The notes under the pieces are model-generated. The model saw only the letters and a list, made by a program, of their open reading frames with translations. It was not told the origin of the DNA and searched no databases. The position numbers and the translations under genes were made by a program. 64,000 bases of DNA, from the NCBI GenBank assembly GCA_963965975.1, contig OZ014413.1, positions 1,428,501 through 1,492,500 of the forward strand. The letters run 5' to 3'. Shown here piece by piece: positions 44,327 through 54,646 of the stretch. Within the stretch, counting starts at the first letter, position 1. The number at the start of each line of letters is the position of its first letter. The DNA is from Xestospongia bergquistia. Lineage: Eukaryota > Porifera > Demospongiae > Haplosclerida > Petrosiidae.

Positions 44327-44602
44327 TAATACCCTTGTACATAGCACCTTACAATTCAATTTATTTTTTTACTGTAATGATATCCTTATCTAGCTAATGA
44401 TAAATAGAGTTTACATTTCTTATGTTGCACATTACATGGTACCATATACTTATTTACTAACTGTGATTGAACATAAAGAAACTTTGAAACTGAAACATTT
44501 AGAAGTTATTTGCTCCATCTAAGACTGTTTTTAAAACCATTCACTTTGTCAAAACACTTACTTGAAAAGCTTGACTGTAACAAGTTAATAATCACTTTAC
44601 AA

Positions 44603-44797
44603 TGGCTGATCAAGGAGGACAACCTTTATTGTCGAAGAAGAAATGGCAATGCTATATTAAAAGGTATCGTCTACAGTGCGTTAAATCTAAAAAAGCTATC
44701 TTGTTTCTCATCTGAGATATTGCTTTCTCTTTGTATATAAGTGCTGCAAGAATGATATTAATTAACCTCTTAGGACCATTACCTATATTTGAGTACA
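44603..44797 (+). pseudogene. 5' fragment of a transporter (B9), duplicate of the B3 start
   Basis: About 65 codons begin MADQGGQPLLSKKKWQC and carry the same TGA nonsense codon as B3 (ATCTGAGATATT). Similarity ends at PLPIFEYST, where the sequence jumps to an intergenic TACATGGTTAACATATACAT block preceding the next gene. Confidence 0.8.
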
Positions 44798-44844
44798 GTA
44801 CATGGTTAACATATACATGTTTTACTAACTGTGATTGAACGTGA

Positions 44845-44976
44845 ATAAACTTTGAAACTGAAAGAGTGTCTTTTAAAAATTAGTTCGTCCATCTAAGATT
44901 CTTTTTTAAAACCATTCACTCTGTGAAAACACTTCCTTTAAAAGCTTTACCACAACAAGTTGATAACTGCTTTAAC
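44845..44976 (+). promoter_or_regulatory. Conserved upstream block of B10
   Basis: GAATAAACTTTGAAACTGAA, TTTTTTAAAACCATTCACTC and AAAGCTTTACCACAACAAGT precede the ATG at 44977 with the family spacing. An upstream in-frame ATG at 44923 falls within this block, so it is unlikely to be the start. Confidence 0.5.
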
Positions 44977-46575
44977 ATGGCTGATCAAGGAGGACAACCT
45001 TTAGTGTTAAAGAAGAAATTGCAATGCTGTCCTACAAGGTATCACCTACCATTTGTTAGATCTAAAAAAGCTATCTTGGTTCTCATTTGGGATATTGCTT
45101 TCTCATTTTATACAAATGCTACAAGAATGATATTAATCAACCTCTTAGGACCAATATCTGTATTTGAATTTAGTTCATCTTTATTCATAGTCCTGGCTGG
45201 TTTATTGGCTGATGGTTGGATTGGTCGATATCGTAGTGTCATGGCTAGTTTTATTTTTGGATTAATAACTTGGATAATTGTTGGTGTAAGTATCATATCA
45301 ACTAACATTCCTATACTAGCATTTGGTATAGCTTTATTGCTTATTACTTCAGCATTATTTCGTGCTAATATCATACCATTCAATATTGACCAACTTGTAG
45401 AAGCTTCAGGAGATGAGCTAAGTGCTATTGTACAGTGGCATTTTTTGGGATCAACTATTGGATTTATCTTAACAGGAGGCTTATGTTATTTCTTAGCTGA
45501 TGAGCAGATTGGTATGTATTGGTATCTATCTGGATACTCAAATGTTTATCTTTTTGCACCAGCTGGTCTCGCCTTTTTAGTCGTGATTATAAGTCACTCA
45601 TTGTTCAAACAATGGCTGGATATTACACACCATAGCACCAATCCTGTTAAACTTGTTGCAAAAGTACTCAACTATGCCAGGAAGAATAAACAACCAACAA
45701 ATCGTAGTGCTCTTACATTTTGGTTGAATGACTATCCTCCAAGACTGGATGTAGGCAAGGAGAAATATGGTGGACCTTTCTCAGAAGAGGAAGTAGAAGA
45801 TGTCAAGACAGTCCTGAGACTGATATCACTTATTCTTTGCTTTTCTTGTTTTGGTTCTACATGGGATGTTCAATGGAATGCAGCTGCTGAAATGAATTTA
45901 AGTAGTGAACCTCTTTCTATTACTGTAAACACATCTCAAAATGATCGACTTGAGATGATATTATCATATGGTGCTGTATTTGTTGTTGCTATCCTCTTTA
46001 TTCTGCTCTATTATTTCTTTATTTACCCATGTTTCTATAATTACATTCCCAGTATGCTGAAGAGAATAGGTTTGGGTCTCAGTATCACATTGGCCATTAA
46101 TGTATCGTATATGATAATTGTGTTTGTTAGTCATTTTGTAGTGAAAAGTAAAGGTTGTTTACTAAATGGAGACTTTAAACTACCTTTTGATTATAAATGG
46201 CAATTAATTCTACATATGTTTGCTGGTATCAGTTATTGTCTTGTACAACTAACATCTCTTGAGTTCATATTAGCTCAAACTCCTAAATCAATGAGAGGAA
46301 TATTAGTTGGATTATGGTATGGAATAAGTGGAGTGATGTCAATAGTACATGTTTTATTATTCTTTTTATTTTTAAAAATAAAGTCTGGTCCTCTTGGTTG
46401 CAGTTTTTACTACTTTTTAACTAAGTCTGTCTTGAGTCTGTTGGTATTAATTGTGTTTCTGATATTAGCTAAACGATACAAACTGCGTGTGAGAGAGAAC
46501 GAGATTGATGTTTATGTGGAAGTGCATGAACGCTTCACTAGATATCTTGATGAAGAAGAAAGATGTAGACACTAG
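44977..46575 (+). CDS. POT/SLC15-like transporter (B10)
   Basis: Intact single-exon gene of 532 residues from MADQGGQPLVLKKK. The open frame begins 18 codons earlier at 44923, but those codons fall in the conserved upstream block. Motifs are LLADGWIGRYRSVMA, ANIIPFNIDQLVEASGDELS, NRSALTFWLNDYPPRLDVGK, KYGGPFSEEEVEDVKTVLRL, LTSLEFILAQTPKSMRGILV and the tail VEVHERFTRYLDEEERCRH. TM1 is AILVLIWDIAFSFYTNATRM, lacking ExxER. It is closest to B6, and the two also share about 220 bp of 3' flank and an adjacent MITE, so B10 and B6 are products of one segmental duplication. It is the last transporter before host exon 36. Confidence 0.84.
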   Translation: MADQGGQPLVLKKKLQCCPTRYHLPFVRSKKAILVLIWDIAFSFYTNATRMILINLLGPISVFEFSSSLFIVLAGLLADGWIGRYRSVMASFIFGLITWIIVGVSIISTNIPILAFGIALLLITSALFRANIIPFNIDQLVEASGDELSAIVQWHFLGSTIGFILTGGLCYFLADEQIGMYWYLSGYSNVYLFAPAGLAFLVVIISHSLFKQWLDITHHSTNPVKLVAKVLNYARKNKQPTNRSALTFWLNDYPPRLDVGKEKYGGPFSEEEVEDVKTVLRLISLILCFSCFGSTWDVQWNAAAEMNLSSEPLSITVNTSQNDRLEMILSYGAVFVVAILFILLYYFFIYPCFYNYIPSMLKRIGLGLSITLAINVSYMIIVFVSHFVVKSKGCLLNGDFKLPFDYKWQLILHMFAGISYCLVQLTSLEFILAQTPKSMRGILVGLWYGISGVMSIVHVLLFFLFLKIKSGPLGCSFYYFLTKSVLSLLVLIVFLILAKRYKLRVRENEIDVYVEVHERFTRYLDEEERCRH

Positions 46576-46838
46576 ATTGTCATAAATATTTGAAAGAATG
46601 TGACATTAATGATTTAAGTTCTAATTCTCAATTCTCTTTGTTATAAAAATATTCTTGTACGCATTACCTCATAATTCAATTTATTCTCTTTATTGTAATG
46701 ATATTTTTATCTATCTCATGACAAATGAGTTTATATGTCTTACTTTGAATGGTACATGTTTACCATTTACATGTTTTCCTAACTGTGATTGAACTTAAAT
46801 AAACTTTGAAACTGAATGTGTAAAGATTTATAAGAATA

Positions 46839-47080
46839 CACTGTAAAAATTAATTGGTTGATTTAACTAATACATTGTTATACAGGTTGAATATGCAAAA
46901 GTAATGTAATACTATTTTGATTACTAATGTATTATGAAATTAATGGTTATGTAGCTACTTAAGCATTAGTACACTAGTAATGAAAACAGTATTGTGCTTA
47001 CTTTTTAACAAAAATAATTTTGCAATTGCAACCTGTATAACCAAGCAAATAGTTAAATCAACTGATCAGTTTTTACAATG
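46839..47080. mobile_element. Complete mariner/Stowaway-like MITE with TA target duplication
   Basis: The ends read CACTGTAAAAA and TTTTTACAATG, flanked on both sides by TA. About 50 bp of terminal inverted repeat follows, with GTTGATTTAACTA and GTTATACAGGTTG mirrored as CAACCTGTATAAC and TAGTTAAATCAAC. At 242 bp with no coding capacity it fits a Tc1/mariner-type non-autonomous element. Confidence 0.8.
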
Positions 47081-47343
47081 TAGGACACTAATGATATTAA
47101 CTTCTAATTTACATTTCTCTTATTGTAATAATACTCTGATACATAACACCTTATAAGTCAATTAATTTTTTTAATTACGTCATCATAAAAATATTTGATA
47201 ATTTTTTGAAAATAATGTTTTATGTGATAATTGCAGCTTCAATCATATTTTACTAGTTTTTTTAACAACAATCATAAAGATTATACCTCTTGTGTTTCTA
47301 TAACTGGTTTTAACAACCATATTATATCATATACTCCATGTAG

Positions 47344-49393
47344 GAGCAGTTGTCATTATTTTTGAGTGAGGCTATTAAGGCAAGTCACGAAGACAGGAAA
47401 ATGAAGAGGGCAGAAGTGATGAGACGTGCTCGTGATGCTGAGAAACTGTGGACCAAAGTAATTAAAATATATGTTTTACATATGTACGAATAAATGAGTT
47501 AATTCTATAACTAATGTTCAACGTTTATTAAACGATGTAATAGTTATATTTAAGAATAGAATATTAAGTTCATTGGTATTGTATGATACGATAAATGCTT
47601 ACATTTCTCCTTTAGTTATCTCCAATGGTTGACAATTGTGGATCCTTTGACTTCACCCCCCTCAAGTAATAGAAAATATTAAGTGTCATTAGAAACTATC
47701 ATAATGATACACTATATAGCTATTTATAATTATTCATTTGTTATTTAAACATTCTTACATTCAAGCTATTGGTGTATTCTCTTTTCTAGACCTACTTTAT
47801 TGTGGAGATTAGATCTCAAAGAAGATGATTGGAGACGAAGACTAAAAATGCTACCCAATCCAGCTGGTTCGTCTCATTCTGATGCTGTAAGGATGATCCC
47901 CGAGGAATATACTGCTAGTAAAGACAGGTATGAAATGGAATGGATTGGTTGATGGTCTGACGGGTATTGCTGAAAAGACAAGTAAGCAGGAGATGACAAA
48001 TGGACATTCGAATGAAGAATTTGAACCATACATATGTAAAGATAAATTTGTAAATAGGTTTTAGTTATGACAAAGTGATGTATCTAATTAAGAATTCAGG
48101 ATTATTAAAATGTCTACTATATGTGTTTCTTTCTAGTACTTTTAACTCGGAGTTGTTATTCTCTCCAATCCCTGGTGAAAAGAAAGTACTTGAAGGAGAA
48201 GAAGGAGAAGATGATAATGAAACATCAATGTTATTAGATATATCATTATATGATAATAAAGAAGGTCAGTATATTATGTCTTTGTGTATTGATTATGTTA
48301 CTGTGGGAGGATATGGTCTAAACAAAGACAATTTTAATAGATGTTTTGATAAGTAACATAATTGTGATCCACTGATAGCTTAGTTGTTAGAGTTATAGGC
48401 TGTAGTGGTAGTGCTGGCATCCATAGGTCACTGGTTCAAGTCCGGTTTGGTAGATTGTATTTTTCTCTATTTTGTGGTTTGTTGCTTCATAATAGTAATT
48501 GAAATATTGGTATCAGAAAAGTAGTCACTGTGTAGGCATGTCAGTATTAAGGACAATAATAATGATTATTGTTGATATTATTGTTGTTGTTGGTGAATGA
48601 ATAGCATAGTCCATTAGTAATCAGTAGTTAACTGTTCTTTCTATAGTACCTCAAGTGACTCTACAGTGTGGTTTAGTATCATTAGCGTATCTCCTTCCTG
48701 GTACACTTTCCTTCACTCATAACTTCTTCACATTTATAGCTGATGACTCCAGTCCAGAATTTAACAAAGTTGCTCAACTGGTAAGTATAGTGTATTAATA
48801 TGAGCAACTTTAATCTCTCTCTCTCTTTTAGGGTGATAGTTGTACACTCAGTGACCAATGGAACCTTGCAGATGTGACTGCTGTCCTCTCTCGTCACTAC
48901 CTTCATCAGTTCCGAGCTTTAGAAATATTTTTAAATAATAAATGTAAGCAATTCTATTGAAGACAATATCAATTAGTACGTTTATAATCTCTCATCAAGC
49001 TTCTATCTTTGTTGTTCTTGAGACAACTCGTGATATGAAAATGGTCGTTAATTTGTTGCCTAAAGTTGGAGTGGGAGCTCATTATGGCTTACCACAGACA
49101 AGGTACACACTGTACATGTATAGTTTTAGAAAATAGCATAGAATTCATCTGAATGACAATTATTGAAAGACAAATAAAGAAAACAGAAATGATATATAGT
49201 ATATCACAGTATTTGTGTATAGTATAGTAATGTGTGGTTGTTCTGTTTGTTAAAATGTGTTGTTTTCATTTATTTAGATCAGTCTCTCTCTCTCTTCCTC
49301 GTCAACTGCTCAAGAGGTCTGATATGACAGAGCGATGGGTTAGAAGGGAGATCAATAACTTTGAATATCTGATGTTTCTCAATACTATAGCAG
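47344..49393 (+). CDS. NBEA: Neurobeachin/LRBA-family protein, exon block 3 (exons 36-43), continues beyond window
   Basis: Eight exons in phase: 47344-47457, 47616-47665, 47790-47927, 48137-48264, 48647-48780, 48832-48943, 49000-49102 and 49278-49393. They give about 298 residues: a charged helical stretch ([16 protein letters not shown]), [20 protein letters not shown], an acidic linker, then the PH-BEACH domain. That domain shows [36 protein letters not shown] and [18 protein letters not shown]. The last exon enters the BEACH domain with [20 protein letters not shown], the family hallmark. The donor at 49394 is GTAAGT, phase 1. No further BEACH or WD40 exons were found on the plus strand to 64000. 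The whole traced protein is about 1850 residues up to this point. Confidence 0.9.
48366..48452 (+). repeat. tRNA-like sequence (SINE head) in neurobeachin intron 39
   Basis: An A-box-like ATAGCTTAGTTGTTAGAGT is followed about 45 bp later by a clear B box GGTTCAAGTCC. The spacing fits a tRNA-derived SINE or a degenerate tRNA. The acceptor stem does not pair convincingly. Confidence 0.45.
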
Positions 49394-49595
49394 GTAAGTA
49401 CTATAGTTAATGACTATATCTGTAATACCTACATTGGTATTGAAGTACTGACAAATGCTGTAGTTAATGTTGCACATAATGAGGAGCTTAGATACATTTT
49501 ATGAATTAAATTAAAAGGATATACATATAAAATTGCAGCATAATTTTCATTTGCATGTTTAAAAAATAAAAATCAAATAAATAACCTTAAACTTG

Positions 49596-50736
49596 TCAAA
49601 CTTGATAAGCTGTAAATGTATTATTGCAAATGTTCGCTTTCGTTATACCCAATGGCGAATCAAATAAAACTCGTTTCATCGCTTTGACATCTTCAACAGC
49701 ATCATGAGCTGAATAGTCCTCATGAAAAAACCTCTCGTAGAGAGAAGGTAATGATGTAGAAACCTTTTTTCGTTTTGCTGATCCATCTGTTTCTTCCTTA
49801 GACAAAAAAAGTGATGGATTTTCTTTTTGAATGTCTTTGATAATGAGGAGACTATCAGCGAAACAAACATTTAAACTTTTTAATTTTTCTTGAGTTACAT
49901 TTATTTTTGCAAAAGCATTGAGAAGTATAGGGGCATCAAAACTCTGGCCATTATGAGCTATTAAAATAATACGTGAATTGGGGTTAGTTTGACAATATTT
50001 CTTTCTCAACTCAGTAAGATAATGATAGAAATGCTTCAAACCTCTTTCATACTGCTCAGCACAGACTGGTTTACCACATTTTGTCAGTACTTTTCGACCT
50101 TTAATTTTCTTTACTTTTAGTTTATTGACTTTTGAAGCACCAAAGTGAATTTTCTTTTGTGGGATAAGATACTGGGACCACACCCTTGGTTCTCCCATTG
50201 CCCACGCAGCTATTTGACAGATATCAGAGTCACGTGGAAGTCCAGTTGTCTCTAAATCAAACAATACGATAACATCGTTTACATGTGATCGAATGACAGA
50301 GTCTGTTTTTGTCAGTGTGGCTACATTAATATGATTAAGATTGACGCTGACTCCAGTTGTTTCTAGTGTGACGCCTTTTCTTATTCTATCTCTGGTAGTA
50401 CTTCTAATGCTACTAGATGGAATACTTTGATCAATGGCCTTTATAGCATTGGTTGATGTCAATGGGCGGGGTGTAATCTGAACGTAACTTCTGGACATTG
50501 AAGTTTTACGTATACTGGGGTTTTCTTCAGATATAATATCTTTAGTTGAAGGGCATGTAAATTTGCTAGTAGTAGGTTCATTATCTCTGTAATGAGAGAA
50601 GTGGCAAAGTGCTTAATTTTTCTATTGTAGGTATGACATTAATAAGATGATGGGAAAGGCTACACTAACTTGTCCTTAATATAGCACTTACTAAAATGAT
50701 GAAGTGTCTATGATCAATTACTTACTTAGTGTCCAT
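49596..50736 (-). CDS. DEDDh 3'-5' exonuclease (C1), two exons
   Basis: Exon 1 (50736-50726) carries ATGGACACTAA and a GTAAGT donor. Exon 2 (50586-49596) completes a 333-residue protein; the joined length is an exact multiple of three. An N-terminal Ser/Thr/Lys-rich extension of about 110 residues precedes the DEDDh domain. Exo I is FDLETTG, Exo II LIAHNGQSFDAPIL, the CFADSLLI segment follows, and Exo III is SAHDAVEDVKAM. All five catalytic residues (D, E, D, H, D) are present, so it should hydrolyse nucleic acid 3' ends with two metal ions, as TREX and DnaQ-type enzymes do. No targeting signal is clear. It is antisense within the last visible neurobeachin intron and is the longest of the simple copies. 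Substrate (DNA or RNA) cannot be decided. Confidence 0.8.
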
Positions 50737-50998
50737 GTTTTCCAGTTGAGGTGATAAAATAGATTAACAAATTGATGTGTGAATTAACAGGGACTCCTCA
50801 CTAAAGTATGACCACAGATAAATATGAATATTCATATTGACTTGATATTATGAAGTATATATAACCTAATGCTAAAACAATACTTTGTATAGTCTAGATG
50901 CCATAAATCAACTAGAGGTACATTGGAAAGTCCTTGTGTTCTTTTGTATTTAATATAATCATATCCACTAAATTTTAAACTTGATGTTTATGTATAGT

Positions 50999-51400
50999 GA
51001 AATACAGACTTCATGTAGACATTTAAATCCAAGGAACTTCTAGGGTATAGTTTAAGTTGCCTACTATAAGTATCGATATGCCTAGAGAAAAGGTTATATC
51101 AGAACATCTCTTACCCTCAAGGAAACTTGACTTAATTCCAAATTCCTCTACTGGTATGAATAAATGACACTTGTTCTTCTTAAGTGGTTGTTTTCACAGA
51201 AAAGAGTTTACCAGATAAAAGCAAGCCTTCTTTAAGTGGCTATAGATTTTAAAAGAAGCCTATGATTTACACAAAAGAGGCCCATCAACTGATAGTGCCC
51301 GCCAAATTCAAAGGAAGAGAAGGAGTGGTCAGTAAACCACTGATAAGAGCCAGGTGTACTAGTGGGTGTTTCATGACTAGTATACATTTTCACTGACTAC
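50999..51400. repeat. Segmental duplicate of 53499-53850
   Basis: From GAAATACAGACTTCATGTAG through ATGCCTAGAGAAAAGG to GGTGTACTAGTGGGTGTTTC, the region matches 53499-53850 with small indels. The right part (51280-51400: CCATCAACTGATAGTGCC, GTAAACCACTGATAAGAGCC) also recurs at 59685-59765 and 62995-63070, so it is an older interspersed repeat. Confidence 0.8.
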
Positions 51401-51423
51401 TGAGTATCACTATAGTCATACTT

Positions 51424-51560
51424 CTTTCCCACCAATTGTTATCGCAATCATCAGACAGGTTTTGTAAACAGGTCATACAAGTTTAGACAACGAGTATAGT
51501 GGGTGTTTTGCATAATCAGCAGATTCTTTATGATTCTGATAAAGGTGGCTAATTCCTCAG
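51424..51560. repeat. Interspersed repeat shared with 56658-56802 and 57870-58025
   Basis: Shared blocks include ACAAGTTTAGACAAC, GTATAGTGGGT, CATAATCAGCAGATTC and GTGGCTAATTCCTCAG. The end block also appears at 60170-60188 and 62795-62818. Copies lie between exonuclease genes and have no coding capacity. Confidence 0.7.
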
Positions 51561-51734
51561 TTTTAAGAGTATGTTTTCAAAGTTGTGGACATCTAATGCA
51601 ACTAGCAATGTATATGTACATACATTTAACTACATTATGATTTTATACATAATATAACATGTATACATAACAAATCTAGTCTAGTTATCATTGCTAATAC
51701 AATCATTTATACACCTGAAAATCATTTACTCTAT

Positions 51735-52490
51735 TCAAACTTCAGAAGCTGAAAATGTATTGTTACAAATAGTTTCCTTAGTAACACCTAATGGTGACTC
51801 AAATAGGACTTGTCTCATCGCTTTAACATCTTCTATAGCATCATGAGCTGAAAAATCTTTCCCAAAAAACCTCTTGTAGAGAGAAGATAGTGCTTTACTA
51901 ACTTTTGGTTGCTTTCTAGGGCTATCTGTTTCTTCAATATTCATGAAAACTAATGGATTCTCTTTCTCTATTTTATCAATTATGAGGAGGCTATCTGCGA
52001 AAAAGATATTTAATTTTGTTAAATGTTCTCGAGTCACATTTATTTTTTCAAGAGCATTGAGAAGTACTGGGGCATCAAATTTCTTCCCATTATGAGCTAT
52101 TAAAATAATGCGTGAATTGGGGTTAGTTCGTTTTAGTTCATGAAGATGTTGATAGAATTGATACATACCTGCTTCGTACTGTTCAGCTTTAACTGGTACG
52201 CCATATTTTGTTAATATATCCTTGCCTTGTTCATCTTTCTCAACTTTTAGATTGTTGATTCTAGAAGCGTCATCATCAATGTTCTTTTGTGGGATAAGAT
52301 ACTTTGACCACACCTCTGGTTCTTCCATTGTCCATGCTGCTATTTGACAGATATCAGGATCATCTTTTAGTAATCCAGTTGTTTCTAAGTCGAACAAAAC
52401 GACAACATCACTACTACTTGATGGAGTGTTTTTGCTAATACTTGTTGCCATAGCTACACAGTAGTTGTCTGAACAAAGGGAATTCGCCAT
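51735..52490 (-). CDS. DEDDh 3'-5' exonuclease (C2)
   Basis: Single-exon gene of 251 residues. The catalytic set is complete: D34 and E36 in VVLFDLETTG, D139 in LIAHNGKKFDAPVL, H216 and D221 in SAHDAIEDVKAM, with the conserved FADSLLII segment at about 164-171. An insert of about 30 residues (ENPLVFMNIEETDSPRKQPK) before the last helices carries a basic patch. The fold is an RNase T/DnaQ-like exonuclease close to TREX-type enzymes, but without the Pro-rich loop or membrane anchor of TREX1. MATSISK at residue 14 is an alternative start. A conserved hairpin lies about 290 bp upstream, as in C5 and C6. Antisense to the neurobeachin host. Confidence 0.82.
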   Translation of the reverse strand: MANSLCSDNYCVAMATSISKNTPSSSSDVVVLFDLETTGLLKDDPDICQIAAWTMEEPEVWSKYLIPQKNIDDDASRINNLKVEKDEQGKDILTKYGVPVKAEQYEAGMYQFYQHLHELKRTNPNSRIILIAHNGKKFDAPVLLNALEKINVTREHLTKLNIFFADSLLIIDKIEKENPLVFMNIEETDSPRKQPKVSKALSSLYKRFFGKDFSAHDAIEDVKAMRQVLFESPLGVTKETICNNTFSASEV

Positions 52491-52776
52491 TAATAAATGT
52501 TAGACTTATGAGTTTAAAAGCTTTATTACTTACTAAGACAATTCTTACCTTATTTCAATTAGGCTCAGTTCACTTAAACTTGAAGTTTACGGTTACAAAC
52601 CAAGTTTAATTGTTCTCAAGAGATTGTTGTTCTAGTTAAGAGCTAGAATGAAACCTTACTTACACGTCCCTGATAAGTGTCGCTCTGATTTAATAACACT
52701 CTTATTGTCGAATCCCTTTTTTTGAGAAAACCTCTCAAACTGCTGCTATGACAGTTATTCATAGGAAGCAAGGAGT

Positions 52777-52859
52777 GGTTATATGGCCACTGATAAGATA
52801 GATTACCAATGGGTGTTATATAGAACACCTATTGGTATCTTATTAGTGGCCATGTAACC
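52777..52859. repeat. Hairpin upstream of exonuclease C2
   Basis: The left arm GGTTATATGGCCACTGATAA through CCAATGGGTGTT pairs with the right arm AACACCTATTGG through TTAGTGGCCATGTAACC. The loop is only a few bases (ATATAG). Counterparts lie upstream of C5 and C6. Confidence 0.85.
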
Positions 52860-53424
52860 ATACAATGTAAAAATTAACTCTTTTTATTTTAACAATTACT
52901 TTGTAGCTAATTTGGATGGATTACTATGGAATCCAACCCAAACTTCTAGTAAATCAATCATTGTATAATTAAATTTAATGTTTAGTAATAGTACAACATA
53001 CCAACAATTTAGACAGTTATTTGTTCACATAAGCTCTAGATTCAATAGTAATCTACTTATGTAAGCTACAACATAGTTATTAAAATACCTGATTAATTTT
53101 ATAGTGTAATATTTACATTAAAAGCATTCAATAATAATATCCAATGACAACAGATACTATAAACCTATCCTAAGGAACCAGACTCCTTTTGACTTTAGCT
53201 GACTATGTCAAAAAGCATAACATAATATGTAGTAGTCACATGCAAAGTTAAATAAGATCCCATTGGTTGTGTACAGATATCACTGTATGCAGTGTTACAT
53301 GGGACAATTGGTTGCCTTTTATTGTCGATGAGTCTCATTATATTGTATTAATTTAAATGAGTAAAAAATCTTCTTTAAAATTAATAATAAATGCGTTGTT
53401 AATAGTGAACAGTCAAAGATCATC

Positions 53425-53497
53425 TCACAAGTCACTTTCATCTTTTAACTTGTCATTATATTGTTGCTCTTCTAAGTTTCTGTGTTTTTTATGTTTG
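53425..53497 (-). pseudogene. Relic of the C-terminal end of a long-type exonuclease
   Basis: The minus strand reads FKHKKHRNLEEQQ and about nine more codons to a stop. This corresponds to the end of the long-type copy C7 at 61714-61770. The surrounding DNA 53284-53497 matches 61552-61770. The rest of the gene has been replaced by the repeat starting at 53499. Confidence 0.65.
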
Positions 53498-53498
53498 A

Positions 53499-53850
53499 AA
53501 TACAGACTTCATGTAGACATTTAAATCCAAGGAATTTCTAGGGTATAGTTTAAGTTGCCTACTATAAGTATTGATATGCCTAGAGAAAAGGTTATATCAG
53601 AACATCTCTTACCTTCAAGGAAACATAAATGACAGCTGTTCTTCTTAAGTGGTTGTTTTCACAGAAAAGAGTTATAAATGTGTACCAAATAAAAGCCAGC
53701 CTAAGTGGCTATAGATTTTAAAAGAAGCCTATGATTTACACAAAAGAGGCCCATCAACTGATAGTGCCAGCCAAATTCAAAGAAAGAGAAGGAGTGGTCA
53801 GTAAACCACTGATAAGAGCCAGGTGTACTAGTGGGTGTTTCATGAACACT
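53499..53850. repeat. Segmental duplicate of 50999-51400
   Basis: It matches the block described at 50999-51400 with about 40 bp deleted near 53625-53640. A 77-codon plus-strand frame here has no family support. Confidence 0.8.
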
Positions 53851-54646
53851 GTATTTGTCTATTCTTCAAACCATAAATCCATTTATGTTGCATTTGTAAA
53901 CACTGCCAAGTATTGTAACTCTCTTAGCACTTATGTACAATTACAAAATCACAATTATATTTAATTGAATTCTTAATATTAAAATCCATTTAGTCTTGTT
54001 AGTAGTCAGATTCAGGGTTGTGATATCTTGTTAACTTCACACAAATATCATCAACTTAAATGTGTATATTTTAATAATTGTTCCAACAACACAAGAAGGC
54101 CACTTAAATACAAGTGAAGTAACAAAAGACTAAAATTAAACATGATTAACAAATAATTGTGCTAAAAAGGGTTGACCTAATTAACAACTGAACCACAAAT
54201 GGATACCGTAAGAGTATAAATTTTCGTGGGGGATTTAATTTCGCTGTATTCATGGGTTGTTGTTCTATCACGAAATTTAACTTTTATTCCACCCACACAT
54301 AATCACGCAAAGGGATTCATGTCGGTCACTTCTTTCTCCTTTACACTGTCTGAAGTACTTCTCCATAAACTGCCTCCCAGATTTTCTTGTATATATGGTA
54401 CCCTCTCACCATGGATTTATAGGAATAGGTAGTCATATATCGCAAAAATCACGCTTGTGATCACAACACGTGTCTGATACTTCACACCCACTAAACACGA
54501 AAATTAATACCCACGAAATTTAAATAATAAAGCAAAATTTAAAAAACACAAAAATTTAAACCCTCGAAAATTTGTACCCTTACGGTATTTGTCAATAACA
54601 ATCATTTACACTAATAACAAATCTACAAACCATATGTGTATTGTAG
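53851..54646. other. Spacer with no recognisable gene
   Basis: AT-rich sequence between the duplicated block and the 3' end of C3. A pair of related motifs at 54206-54235 (TACCGTAAGAGTATAAATTT) and near 54565-54592 (AAATTTGTACCCTTACGGTA) are inverted with respect to each other. They bound a possible 385-bp foldback element with no ORF. Confidence 0.45.

Larger units (their letters stand above)
32086..47343. other. Giant neurobeachin intron 35 hosting transporter cluster B
   Basis: Host exon 35 ends HKFSIFE and exon 36 starts [18 protein letters not shown]. The join is phase 0 and matches one continuous charged helical stretch of animal neurobeachins. The 15.3-kb intron carries about ten transporter copies or fragments in tandem on the host strand. 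Spacers of roughly 350 bp between copies hold AATAAA-type signals and the conserved upstream block, and little else. Confidence 0.87.

Noticed and set aside
48366-48452. Functional tRNA gene
   Set aside because: The A and B boxes are present, but the acceptor and anticodon stems could not be folded convincingly, so only a tRNA-like repeat is reported.
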